A DNA stretch of 64,000 nt from NCBI GenBank assembly GCA_963841455.1, contig CAWJCU010000003.1, positions 310,001-374,000 on the forward strand, in the 5' to 3' direction. The position numbers were made by a program, and so were the translations under genes. Positions within the stretch are counted from its first letter, which is position 1, and each line of letters begins with the position of its first letter. Shown here piece by piece: positions 10,612 through 19,310 of the stretch. The notes beneath the pieces are model-generated. The model did no database searches. It was not told where the DNA came from and saw nothing but the letters and a program-made list of their open reading frames with translations. This stretch comes from JAWVFM01 sp963841455 (GTDB lineage Bacteria; Actinomycetota; Thermoleophilia; Solirubrobacterales; 70-9).

Positions 10612-11456
10612 TTGAGCGCCGCTTCTGACACCCAGGCGGTAACGCCCCCGAAGCCGGCACGCCTGCCGCGCGTCGGGGGCGCTGCCATGGGGCGGGGCAT
10701 GGTGACGCTCTATCTGAGCGTCATCGTGCTCGTTCCGCTCGCCGCCCTCGCGTCGAAGGCGTTCTCGGAGGGTCTCGACACCTTCTGGGACGCAGGTGAC
10801 GAGCTCCGGAGGCGGTCGCGGCCCTTGAAGCTGACCGTGATCTCGTCGCTGATCGTCGTCGCCATCAACGCGATCGTCGGGACGATCATCGCCTGGGTGC
10901 TGGTGCGCGACGACTTCCCCGGCAAGGGGCTCGTCAACTCCGTGATCGACCTGCCGTTCGCGCTGCCGACGATCGTCGCCGGCCTGACCCTGCTCGCGCT
11001 CTACGGCGACGACAGCCCGATCGGGATCAGCCTCGCGTTCACGAAGGCGAGCGTGGTGCTCGCCCTGCTGTTCGTGACCCTGCCGTTCGTGGTCCGCGCG
11101 GTGCAGCCCGTTCTCATCGAGCTCGACCGCGACATGGAGGAGGCGGCGGCCTCGCTCGGCGCCAGGCCGTTCACCGTCTTCCGCAAGATCATGCTTCCGA
11201 ACCTGCGGCCGGCGATCTTCACGGGCGTCGGCGCTCGCGTTCGCCCGCGCGATCGGCGAGTACGGATCGCTCGTGCTGCTCACGGGCAGCATCGCCTTCA
11301 AGACCGAGGCGGCGTCGGTGTTCGTCTTCAATCAGGTCCAGAGCGACAACGCGGTCGGCGCGGCCGCCGTGTCGGTGGTGCTGCTCGACGATCTCGCTCA
11401 TGATGCTGCTCCTGATCGGGATCGTCGGCCGAAGGGGCTCCGCCGTGGGCTGGTAG
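10612..11456 (+). CDS. cysT: Sulfate ABC transporter permease CysT, one or two frameshifts
   Basis: Inner-membrane permease of the sulfate/thiosulfate importer. About six hydrophobic segments, e.g. MVTLYLSVIVLVPLAALASK, then VISSLIVVAINAIVGTIIAWVL. The EAA loop that docks to the ATPase reads EEAAASLGARPFTVFRKIMLP. Breaks near 11232 (at IFTGVG/ALAFARAIGEYGS) and 11390 move reading to the frame ending at TAG 11454-11456. Start TTG 10612 lies 3 bases after the binding-protein stop. About 281 aa, normal. Confidence 0.9.
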
Positions 11457-12324
11457 GCGCCGGCCGGCAGGTACGGGCTGCGCTTCTTCGCGCTCGGCTA
11501 CCTCGCCCTTCTGCTGCTGGTCCCGATCGGGATGGTCTTGATCAACACCTTCGGCGAGGGGATTGGCAACGCCTGGTGCTCGATCACCTCCCCCGACGGC
11601 CTGCACGCGATCTACCTGACGATGCTGATCGCGGCGATCGCCGATCCCGCTCAACACGATCTTCGGCGTCATCTGCGCGCTCCTCATGGTGCGCACCGAG
11701 TTCCGCGGCAAGCAGCTGCTCAACGCGATCATCGACGTCCCGTTCGCGATCTCGCCGGTCGTCGTCGGCCTCTCGCTCGTGCTCGTCTACGGCTCGCGCG
11801 GCACCGGCTGGTTCGGCGACTGGTTCGTCGAACAATGGGATCCAGGTCATCTTCTCGGTCCCCGGCATGGTGCTGGCGACGATGTTCGTCACGCTGCCGT
11901 TCGTGGTGCGCGAGGTGATCCCGGTCCTCCAGGAGATCGGCGACGAGCAGGAGCAGGCGGCGCGGACGCTCGGCGCGAGCCCATGGCAGACGTTCTGGCG
12001 GGTCACGCTCCCGCGATCCGCTGGGGAGTCGCCTACGGCGTCGTCCTGACGATGGCGCGCGCGCTCGGCGAGTTCGGCGCGGTGGCGGTGGTCTCGGGCC
12101 ACATCACCGGCCAGACCGAGACGCTGACGCTGTTCGTCAACCGCGCCTTCACCAACTTCGACAAGGCCGGCGCCTACGGCGCCGCGCTCGTGCTGGCTCT
12201 GATCGCCATCACAACGCTCGTCGGGATGAACCTCGCGAAAAGAAGGGAAGCCAGGTGTGACATGAGGTGCTTCAGCACCGAAAGAGGCGTGTCAGGCGGC
12301 GAAGCCGCCGCGGGTGGTTCATGA
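11457..12324 (+). CDS. cysW: Sulfate ABC transporter permease CysW, frame-disrupted
   Basis: Second permease subunit. It begins near GRYGLRFFALGYLALLLLVP and shows about six membrane segments. The EAA loop is EEQAARTLGASPWQTFWRVTLP, followed by ARALGEFGAVAVVSGHI, characteristic of CysW. Breaks lie near 11645, 11835 and 12015. No clear start codon follows the cysT TAG, so the exact 5' end is open. As read, the protein ends with an unusual Gly/Ala/Arg tail that coincides with the two-hairpin element at 12264-12311. A one-base shift near 12240 would instead end it at TGA around 12258-12260 (KKGSQV), leaving the element intergenic; I favour this. Confidence 0.88.
12264..12311 (+). ncRNA. Two-hairpin leader element, copy A (before cysA)
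   Basis: Hairpin 1 is GGTGC-TTCA-GCACC (12266-12279), followed by the linker GAAAGAGGCGTGT (12280-12292), and hairpin 2 is GGCGGC-GAA-GCCGCC (12295-12309). A purine-rich GGGTGG follows, then the cysA ATG at 12321. Copy B at 60329-60374 keeps the linker exactly while the stem bases change in pairs, which argues for RNA structure. A GTG inside the linker would open an 11-codon frame ending at the TGA that overlaps the cysA start. Not matched to any RNA class I know; it is likely a leader controlling cysA translation (inference). Confidence 0.55.
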
Positions 12325-13310
12325 GCATCGTCGTCGAGGGTGTAACCAAGAGGTTCGGGGAGTTCACCGCCCTCGATCACGTCTCGATCGAGGTCCCGGA
12401 CGGATCGCTGACCGCACTGCTCGGTCCCAGCGGGTCTGGGAAGTCGACGCTTCTGCGAGTGATCGCCGGGCTCGAGGAGCCCGACCTCGGGCAGGTCATG
12501 ATCGGCGGCAGGGACGTGACCCGCGTGCCCGTCGAGGAGCGCGGCGTCGGTTTCTGCTTCCAGCACTACGCCGCCTTCAAGCACATGACCGTTCGCGGCA
12601 ACGTCGGCTTCGGCCTCAGCGTCCGCAAGGAGCCGAAGACCGAGATCAACGAGCGGGTCGACGAGCTTCTGAAGCTCGTTCACCTCGAGGGCTTCGCCGA
12701 CCGTTATCCGTCGCAGCTCTCCGGCGGTCAGCGCCAGCGGATGGCACTCGCCAGGGCGCTGGCGGTCGAGCCGCGCGTGCTCCTCCTCGACGAGCCGTTC
12801 GGCGCCCTCGACGCCACCGTCCGGAAGGAGCTGCGCGAGTGGCTTCGGCGCCTACACGACGAGGTCCACGTGACGACGATCTTCGTCACCCACGACCAGG
12901 AGGAGGCGATGGACGTCGCCGAGCAGATCGTCGTGATGCGCGACGGGCACGTCGAGCAGGCGGGCGGGCCGACCGACCTCTACGAGCATCCCGAAACCGA
13001 GTTCGTCATGAGCTTCGTCGGCGAGGTGAACCGCCTCGGCGCGCTGTTCGTGCGGCCCCACGACGTCGAGATCTCGCACCTGCGCGACCCCGGCGGCGAG
13101 GAGGCGATGATCGAGCGGATCGTCCACCTCGGCTTCGAGGTGCGGGTCGAGCTCATCCTCGGCGACGGCGACAAGCTGTGGGCCCAGCTCACGAAGGCGC
13201 AGGCCTCCGAGCTGGAGCTCGCACAGGGCCAGATCGTCTATGCGCGGCCGAGCCACGCCAAGGTCTTCGACGACGAGGGCGAGCCCTCGACGGCCGAGCT
13301 CGCCGCCTAG
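12321..13310 (+). CDS. cysA: Sulfate/thiosulfate ABC transporter ATP-binding protein
   Basis: ATPase subunit of the importer, intact, 329 aa. Walker A is LLGPSGSGKSTLLR at about residue 32, the Q-loop region FCFQHYAAFKHMTV, the signature LSGGQRQRMALARAL, Walker B VLLLDEPFGALD, and the H-loop FVTHDQEEAMD. The C-terminus carries a TOBE-like extension (LFVRPHDVEI). The ATG at 12321 overlaps TGA as ATGA, and the two-hairpin element lies directly upstream. Longer in-frame starts exist but run through that element. A convergent Rrf2-type regulator lies 27 bases downstream. Confidence 0.95.
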   Translation: MSIVVEGVTKRFGEFTALDHVSIEVPDGSLTALLGPSGSGKSTLLRVIAGLEEPDLGQVMIGGRDVTRVPVEERGVGFCFQHYAAFKHMTVRGNVGFGLSVRKEPKTEINERVDELLKLVHLEGFADRYPSQLSGGQRQRMALARALAVEPRVLLLDEPFGALDATVRKELREWLRRLHDEVHVTTIFVTHDQEEAMDVAEQIVVMRDGHVEQAGGPTDLYEHPETEFVMSFVGEVNRLGALFVRPHDVEISHLRDPGGEEAMIERIVHLGFEVRVELILGDGDKLWAQLTKAQASELELAQGQIVYARPSHAKVFDDEGEPSTAELAA

Positions 13311-13337
13311 CGCTTTCCGGACGAAGTCCCTCAGAGC

Positions 13338-13799
13338 TCATCTTTCGCTCAGCGAGTCCGGGTGCTCGCTGAGCCGCGTCACGGGCTGCGGTAGGTCGCC
13401 GCTCACCAGGTCGGCGAGCGTCACCGACTCGAGCACCTGGCGGATGTTGGAACGCAGCGCGAGCCAGACCTGCTGAAGCGGCTCCGCGCCGCTCTCGTAG
13501 CTCAGGTCCTCGGGGCTCTCGCCGCGCACGCTCGCGAGCGGGCCCTCGACGGCGCGGATCACCTCGGCGACGGTGATGTCGTCGGCCGGCCGCGCGAGCC
13601 AGTGGCCCCCGTCGGACCCGCGCTTGCTGTGGACGAGCCCCTGGTGACGCATCTCGCCGAAGATGTTCTGGAGGAATGGCAGGGGGATGTTCTGTGCGGT
13701 CGCGATCGCCTCTCCCTTCAGCGGCGCGCCCTCGCTCGAACCGGCCGCGAGCGCGATCGCGGCCCGAACCGCGTAGTCGGCCTTTGCAGAGACCCTCAT
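13338..13799 (-). CDS. Rrf2-family transcriptional regulator without cysteines
   Basis: 153 aa, intact. The N-terminal winged helix-turn-helix reads MRVSAKADYAVRAAIALA, with the recognition region IPLPFLQNIFGEMRHQGLVHSKRG and the wing SDGGHWLARP, followed by ITVAEVIRAVEGPLASVRG. All are hallmark Rrf2 blocks. There is no cysteine in the whole protein, so it cannot hold an Fe-S cluster as IscR or NsrR do. It resembles the CymR-like group, which controls sulfur and cysteine genes. Its place beside the sulfate importer supports such a role (inference). ATG 13799 lies 11 bases after the ligase stop, so it is probably in one transcript with the ligase. Confidence 0.88.
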   Translation of the reverse strand: MRVSAKADYAVRAAIALAAGSSEGAPLKGEAIATAQNIPLPFLQNIFGEMRHQGLVHSKRGSDGGHWLARPADDITVAEVIRAVEGPLASVRGESPEDLSYESGAEPLQQVWLALRSNIRQVLESVTLADLVSGDLPQPVTRLSEHPDSLSER

Positions 13800-13810
13800 G
13801 CGGTCATTGT

Positions 13811-15257
13811 TTACGAGTCCGGTTCGCGCCGAACCGCGCTGGGCTCGATGTCGTCGCGGAGGCCCTTGAACGAGGGTGCGCGGAGCGTGCCCGCCTTGGT
13901 CCACTCGTTGAACTCCACGCGCGCCACGAGCTCGGGCTCCACGAAGTGGGACTCGCGCGGCGGCTGGCGGCCGTCGAACGGGCTGGAGTCGCGCTCGAGG
14001 GGGGACAGGAGGCGCCCCACCTCGACGAGCATGCGGTCGGTGAAGCCCGTGCCCACGCGGCCGGCGTAGTGGAGCTCGCCCTCGTCGTCGTAATGGCCGA
14101 CGAGGAGGGCGCCGATGCGCCCGGAACGGCCGCCCTGGCCCTCGATCCAGCCACCGACGACGAGGTCCGCGGTGCGGACGTTCTTGATCTTGATCCACGC
14201 CCGTGTGCGGCGCCCGGGGAGGTAGGGCGAATCGAGGCGCTTCGCGACCAGGCCCTCGAGGCCCCGCTCCCTGGTCAGCTCGCAAAAGCTCGCGGCCGTC
14301 GCCAACGTGGTGCGCAGGGGACTGCAGCCCCGGCGCGCCGAGCTCGAGCTTCGCGAGCAGCTTGCGGCGGTCCGCGTAGGGGAGGTCGAGGAGGGAGCGG
14401 CCCTCGAAGTGGAGGAGGTCGAACGCGATGTACGTGGCCGGCGTGTCGGCCATGCGGCGGCGGATGGTCGAGTCCGACGCGACGTGCATGCGCCGCTGGA
14501 GGCGCTGGAAGTCGGGACGTCCCTCTTCGTCGAAGGCGATGACCTCACCGTCGATCAGGGCCTCGCGCGTGCCGAGCGTCTCGCGCAGGGCGCGCGTCAC
14601 CTCCGGGTACTGGGAGCTCACGTCGCGGCCCGTGCGGCTTTCGAGCCGAACCCGGCCGGGCTCGCAGTAGGCGAGCGCCCGCACCCCGTCCCACTTGAGC
14701 TCGTAGGCGTAGGCGTCCGCGTTCCGCGGGAGGCGCTTGCCCTGGTCGGCGAACATGGGCGAGACGTGCTCCGGCAGCGGCTCCCGCCCGGGCTCCGCGG
14801 GCGGGTCCATGCGATGGATCATCCAATTGGGTGGCGTCGTGGGAAAGAGGGCGTAGCGTCCTTGCACGCGCTCGCCGCGCAGCTCGACCTCGACCTTGTC
14901 GTCGCCGAACTTCTCCACGACGTAGGTCCCGCGGTCCCAGACCTTCATCGTGCCGGCGCCGTACTCGCCCTTCGGAATGTCGCCCTCGAACTCGAGGTAC
15001 TCGAGCGGATGGTCCTCCGTGCGGACGGCGAGGCGATTGTCCTTCGGCGTCGGCGGGACGCCGCGCGGCAGGGCCCACGAGGCGAGGACGCCGTCGCGCT
15101 CGAGGCGCAGGTCCCAGTGGATTCGGCGGGCGTGGTGCTCCTGGATGACGAAGCGGGGCTCGCCTCGAGAGCGCTTGCCGCCTTTGCGCCCTCGCGGCTC
15201 CGGCGTTTTCGCGAACGAACGCTTGCGGTCGTAATCGGCGAGTTGCCGCTTGGCCAC
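13811..15257 (-). CDS. LigD-type ATP-dependent DNA ligase (phosphoesterase + ligase), one frameshift
   Basis: Bacterial non-homologous end-joining ligase, about 482 aa. The N-terminal 3'-phosphoesterase domain (residues ~35-150) shows EHHARRIHWDLRLERDG, ALPRGVPPTPKDNRLAV and EGDIPKGEYGAGTM. The ligase domain has the adenylation motif YELKWDGVRA with the nucleotide-accepting Lys, then LIDGEVIAFDEEGRP and WIKIKN, and an OB-fold end with GRVGTGFTDRML and VEPELVARVEFNEWT. One break lies near 14300. The polymerase/primase domain found in three-domain LigD is absent, and no Ku gene is in the window. ATG 15257 begins MAKRQLADYDRKRSF. Confidence 0.92.
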
Positions 15258-15420
15258 TAGTCAGGGGTCGCGCCGCTCGGGTCGAGGACGCGGGGCCAGA
15301 GGTCGGCGAGCTGCGCCCTTCATGAACTCGACCCAGGGGAAGCCATTCCTGTCTACGCAAATTACTAGGGGTCGCAGGCGACGGCCGAACGTCGGCTCCG
15401 TCCGGTAAGGGAGGGAACAT

Positions 15421-16341
15421 ATGTTCGTGCGCCCCAGACCGGCGGACAAGAAACGAGCGCGTGAGCTACGGAAGCGCGGCTGGTCCTTGCGGCGGATCGC
15501 GGCAGAGCTCGACGTGTCGGTCTCGTCGGTGAGCGTGTGGGTACGAGATATCGCTGGTTCTCCGGGCCGGCGGTCGCCGAAACGCCCGCCAAGCTTAGGT
15601 CGGCCGACCGTTTACACGGATCGGCGACCCGGCGAGCCTGAGTTCAAGACCTGCTCGCGCTGCCGCCGCGAGCTCGAGATCACGAGCTTCAACCGATACG
15701 GCGACGGCCGTCAGTGGTGGTGCAAGAACTGCTACCGCGAATACTTCAGAGCCCGAGGCGCGCTGCATCGAACTCAATCGGATCGGGCTCGGGGCAGGAG
15801 GCGGTCTACGCGCGCGGGTGATCGTCGAGGAACACCTTGCCGAGCATCCGTGCTGCGACTGCGGCGAGGCCGATCGGACGGTCCTTGAGTTCGATCACCT
15901 AGGCGACAAGCGCGACTGTGTTACGAAGCTCATGGCTGATGGCCTGCGCGTCGAGGACCTCCGGGCCGAAATCGCGAAATGCGAGGTGGTGTGCGTGAAC
16001 TGTCATCGAAGGCGAACATTCGCGCGGGCCGGAAGCTGGCGAACCCAGCCAGACCTGCTCGAGCACGACACCAACCTCGATGATCGCGAGCGGCGGAACA
16101 TGATCCACGTCCGAGATTTCCTGAGCAGATCGCGATGCGTCGACTGCGGCGTGCGGACATCGTGATCCTCGAGTTCGATCATGTCCGCGGCCGCAAAGAA
16201 GGCAATGTCACCTACCTTGCGCGCCGCGGGTCTGGGCTTGACCGCATCAAGCGTGAGATAGCGAAATGCGTGGTCCGGTGCGCGAGTTGCCACAGGCGAA
16301 GGACATTGGAACGCGGCCACCACTTTCTGAGAGCCGCGTAA
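15421..16341 (+). CDS. HTH protein with zinc ribbon and two HNH-like modules, frame-disrupted
   Basis: The N-terminus is a resolvase-like helix-turn-helix (ARELRKRGWSLRRIAAELDV). A four-cysteine ribbon follows (CSRC then WWCKNC) and two HNH-like repeats. Module one has CCDCG, VLEFDHLGDKR and CVNCHRRRT; module two has CVDCG, ILEFDHVRGRK and CASCHRRRT. Each keeps the paired CxxC, a DH and the final H of zinc HNH folds. Breaks lie near 15787 and 16150. ATG 15421 sits behind GGGAGGG. Less GC-rich than its neighbours and only 9 bases before tRNA-Lys, so it is possibly acquired. The function, a homing-type or phage nuclease or a DNA-binding protein, is not proven. Confidence 0.65.
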
Positions 16342-16350
16342 TCTGAAGCC

Positions 16351-16424
16351 GCCCCCGTAGCTCAATTGCTAGAGCGCTCGGCTTTTAACCGATGAGGCTG
16401 TGGGTTGGAGTCCCACCGGGGGCA
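16351..16424 (+). tRNA. tRNA-Lys (anticodon TTT)
   Basis: A full cloverleaf can be drawn. The acceptor stem GCCCCCG pairs with CGGGGGC, the D arm is GCTC...GAGC, the anticodon loop CTTTTAA lies on a stem with one weak outer pair, and the T arm is GTGGG-TTGGAGT-CCCAC. The discriminator base is A, and CCA is not encoded. TTT in the loop decodes AAA/AAG lysine codons. Confidence 0.95.
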
Positions 16425-16481
16425 CTCCAATTCCCGTTCGCAGTGCCCTCGTGCGCCGTTCGGCGGCTAGGCTCCGCCGAC

Positions 16482-17063
16482 GTGGCGCGCCTCCCCTACG
16501 TCGACCCGGCCGACGCTCCCCCTGACGTCGCGAAGGCCCTCGACCGCCTTCCGCAGCTCAACGTCTTCCGCATGCTCGCGAACGCCGATAGCGCGTTCGT
16601 CCCCTGGCTGCGGTGGGCGGGCGCGCTCCTGAGCGACCTGCAGCTCGATCCTCTGCTGCGGGAGCTTGCGATCCTCCGCGTCGCGCAGCTCACCCCCCAC
16701 GCGGAGTACGAGTGGGTCCAGCACGCGCCGATCGCGAAAGCGGTCGGCGCGACTGACGAGCAGGTCTCCGCGATCGAGGCTGGCGTGATCGAGGGCCCGG
16801 ACTTCAGGGAGGTCGAGCGGGCCGTCCTCCGCTTCACGACCGAGGTCGTGAAGGACGCCCGCGCCGGCGACGCGGCATTCGACGAGCTCGCCGCGCTCCT
16901 CCCACCGCGCGAGATCGTCGAGCTCCTGATGGTGATCGGCAATTACATGCTCGTCGCGCGAGTCATGGCTACGGCCGAGCTCGAGATCGACGAGCCGGCC
17001 GCCGACGAGCTCACAAACCCGATCGACCGCGTCGATCGCGCTCGCCGCGAGATCGACGGCTAG
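16482..17063 (+). CDS. Carboxymuconolactone decarboxylase/AhpD-like family protein
   Basis: 193 aa, intact, all-helical. The family core is LLRELAILRVAQLTPHAEYEWVQHAPIAKAVGATDEQV at about residues 62-100, followed by REIVELLMVIGNYMLVARVM. The redox CxxC of AhpD is absent, as in many CMD-like hydroperoxidase or decarboxylase relatives. Start GTG 16482 reads VARLPYVDPADAPP; longer in-frame starts would run into tRNA-Lys. Substrate unknown. A second member lies at 22299-22839. Confidence 0.82.
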   Translation: MARLPYVDPADAPPDVAKALDRLPQLNVFRMLANADSAFVPWLRWAGALLSDLQLDPLLRELAILRVAQLTPHAEYEWVQHAPIAKAVGATDEQVSAIEAGVIEGPDFREVERAVLRFTTEVVKDARAGDAAFDELAALLPPREIVELLMVIGNYMLVARVMATAELEIDEPAADELTNPIDRVDRARREIDG

Positions 17064-17067
17064 GCGT

Positions 17068-18636
17068 CTAGTGCCGGAAATGGCGGCGGCCGGTGAAGAC
17101 CATCACCGCGCCGGCCTCGTCGATCGCGGCGACCACCTCGTGGTCGCGCTTCGACCCGCCCGGCTGGATGAATGCCCGCGCCCCCGCGTCGATCGCCACG
17201 CGCGGCCCGTCGGCGAACGGGAAGAACGCGTCCGAGGCCACCGCTGATCCATCGAGCAGGCCGGTCGCGTCCTCGCCGCGGGCATCGTGACACTTGTCGA
17301 TAGCGATCCGCACCGAGTCGACACGGCTCATCTGCCCGGCGCCGATGCCGATCGTCGCCCCGCCCTTCGCGATCACGATGGCGTTCGAGCGGACGTGGCG
17401 ACAGACCTTCCAGGCGAAGAGCAGGTCGCGCCAGGTGTCCTCATCGGGCTGCGCCTTGCTCGCCACCTCCATCGACTCTCGCGTCTCCGTGATCCGGTCG
17501 GGCTCCTGGACCAGCAGCCCGCCGCGGACCCGCTTCACGTCACGCTCGCGCGGCTCGTAGCTCGCGCTGCTCGGTGGCCTCGAGGATGCGGATCGACTCC
17601 TTGCGCTGAAGGACCTCGAGGGCCTCCGGGCTCGTACCCGGGCGCGATCAGCACCTCGATGAAGTTCTCGTGCAGCCGCTCGCCGAGCTCCCCGTCGATG
17701 GGCCGGTTGAAGGCGATGACGCCGCCGTAGGCGGACATCGGGTCGCAGGCGAGCGCGGCCTCGTAAGCCGCGGCGGCGTCGCCGGCGATCGCCGCGCCGC
17801 ACGGGTTGTTGTGCTTGACGATCACGCAGGCCGGGTCGTCGAACTCGTCGAGCAGCCTGCGCGCCGAGTCGAGGTCGAGCATGTTGTTGAACGAGAGCGC
17901 CCGGCCATGGCGCTTCGCCACCCGCGACATCACATGTGAGCGGGCCCCGGCCTCGATGTAGAGCGCGGCCTTCTGGTGCGGGTTCTCGCCGTAGGAAAGC
18001 TCGAGGAACTTCTCGTGCGCCATCACCCAGTGGCTCGGGAACGCCTCGTAGCGCAGCCCGAACCAGCGGCTGATTGCGGCGTCGTAGCGCGCGGTCGCCG
18101 CGAACGCCTCGTTGGCGAGCCAGTGGCGCGTCTCGGCAGAGAGGCTGCCGCCCGACTCCTCGAGCTCGGCGATGCACAGCGTCGTAGGACTCCGGCTTCA
18201 CGACCACCGCCACGTAGCGGTGGTTCTTCGCCGCTGCCCTGATCATCGTCGGGCCGCCGATGTCGATGTTCTCGATCGCCTCGTCCTCGTCGGCCTCGCC
18301 GCCGGCGATCGTCTGCTCGAACGGATAGAGGTTCACGCACACCAGGTCGATCGGCTCGATTCCCTCGGCCTCCAGCGTGGCCATGTGCGACTCGTCGTCG
18401 CGAACGGCGAGCAGGGCCGCGTGAAGGCGCGGGTGGAGGGTCTTCACCCGCCCGTCGAGGATCTCGGGCGAGCCCGTCAGTTCGGCGACGTCGGTGACCT
18501 CCACGCCACCCTCGCGAAGCGCCGCCGCGGTCCCCCCGGTTGAGACGATCTCGATTCCGAGGCGGGCGAGGCTGCTCGCGAACTCGACCACCCCGGTCTT
18601 GTCGGAGACCGATAGAAGGGCCCGGCGAACCGCCAT
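17068..18636 (-). CDS. purH: AICAR transformylase/IMP cyclohydrolase, frame-disrupted
   Basis: Bifunctional last two steps to IMP. The N-terminal IMP cyclohydrolase begins MAVRRALLSVSDKTGVVEFA and includes TGGTAAAL, GGRVKTLHPRLHAALL (as LDGRVKTLHP) and CVNLYPFEQT. The transformylase has LSYGENPHQKAALY, VIVKHNNPCGAAI, SAYGGVIAFNRPID, AIVIAKGGATIGIGAGQMSRVDS, SDAFFPFADG and FIQPGGSKRDHEV. Breaks lie near 18190, 17635 and 17575. Start ATG 18636 is chosen from the usual family start; ATG 18696, overlapping purN, is possible. AAGGAGG lies at 18666-18672. Final gene of purF-purN-purH. Confidence 0.93.
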   Translation of the reverse strand: MAVRRALLSVSDKTGVVEFASSLARLGIEIVSTGGTAAALREGGVEVTDVAELTGSPEILDGRVKTLHPRLHAALLAVRDDESHMATLEAEGIEPIDLVCVNLYPFEQTIAGGEADEDEAIENIDIGGPTMIRAAAKNHRYVAVVVKPESYDAVHRRARGVGRQPLCRDAPLARQRGVRGDRALRRRNQPLVRAALRGVPEPLGDGAREVPRAFLRREPAPEGRALHRGRGPLTCDVAGGEAPWPGALVQQHARPRLGAQAARRVRRPGLRDRQAQQPVRRGDRRRRRRGLRGRARLRPDVRLRRRHRLQPAHRRGARRAAARELHRGADRARVRARRPSRSFSARSRSASSRPPSSASYEPRERDVKRVRGGLLVQEPDRITETRESMEVASKAQPDEDTWRDLLFAWKVCRHVRSNAIVIAKGGATIGIGAGQMSRVDSVRIAIDKCHDARGEDATGLLDGSAVASDAFFPFADGPRVAIDAGARAFIQPGGSKRDHEVVAAIDEAGAVMVFTGRRHFRH

Positions 18637-18676
18637 GGCGCCGCCAGCCGTCGCCGGGCCGGCGCCTCCTTCGGTC

Positions 18677-19306
18677 TCAGTCGCGTGCGGGTTCATCGAG
18701 GTGGACGAGCTTTGGATTATCGGGGTCGAAGCGGATCGCGCCCTCCGCGAACAGGCGGATGGCCTCCGGAAGCAGGTCGTGCTCCACCTCGTGGATTTGC
18801 TCCTCGAGCTCCACGCGGTCCCGGTCGGGCGGCACCTCGATGGCGCGCTGGAGGACGATCGGCCCCGAGTCGACGCCCTCGTCGACGAGGTGGACCGTGA
18901 CACCGGTGACCCGCGCGCCATGGGAGAGTGCCTGGCCGACGGCGTCGAGGCCGGGGAACGAGGGCAGGAGCGCGGGGTGAACGTTCAGGATGCGTCCACG
19001 GAAGCGGTCCACGAACCCCGGCTCCAGAAGCTGCATGTAGCCTGCGAGCACGATCAGGTCGACGCCGAGCTCGCCGAGCCAGGCCGCCATCGCGCCGTCG
19101 CGCGCCGCACGGTCGCGATAGCCGGTGCCCGGGAACGAAGCCGTCGGGATGCCCGCCGTCTCGGCGCGCGTCAGAGCCATCGCCCCGGGCTTGTCCGAGG
19201 CCACGCCCACCACTTCGATCCCCTCGCTCCCGTGGAGGCGGTCGATGATCGCCTGGAGGTTCGTTCCGGTCCCGGACGCGAGGACAGCCAGGCGGAAGGT
19301 CGCCAC
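18677..19306 (-). CDS. purN: Phosphoribosylglycinamide formyltransferase
   Basis: Formyl-tetrahydrofolate-dependent GAR transformylase, 209 aa, intact. It starts VATFRLAVLASGTGTNLQAI, and the catalytic block reads LNVHPALLPSFPGLDAVGQAL with the conserved Asn-His, followed by GVTVHLVDEGVDSGPIV with the catalytic Asp. GTG 19306 lies 4 bases after the purF TGA. The stop is just upstream of, or overlaps, purH. Confidence 0.95.
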   Translation of the reverse strand: MATFRLAVLASGTGTNLQAIIDRLHGSEGIEVVGVASDKPGAMALTRAETAGIPTASFPGTGYRDRAARDGAMAAWLGELGVDLIVLAGYMQLLEPGFVDRFRGRILNVHPALLPSFPGLDAVGQALSHGARVTGVTVHLVDEGVDSGPIVLQRAIEVPPDRDRVELEEQIHEVEHDLLPEAIRLFAEGAIRFDPDNPKLVHLDEPARD

Positions 19307-19310
19307 GCGC

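Noticed and set aside
15258..15420. Possible small minus-strand gene in the gap before the HTH-HNH gene (ending PRPRPERRDP)
   Set aside because: No ribosome-binding site, no family resemblance, biased Arg/Pro composition. I see nothing supportable in this 163-base gap.
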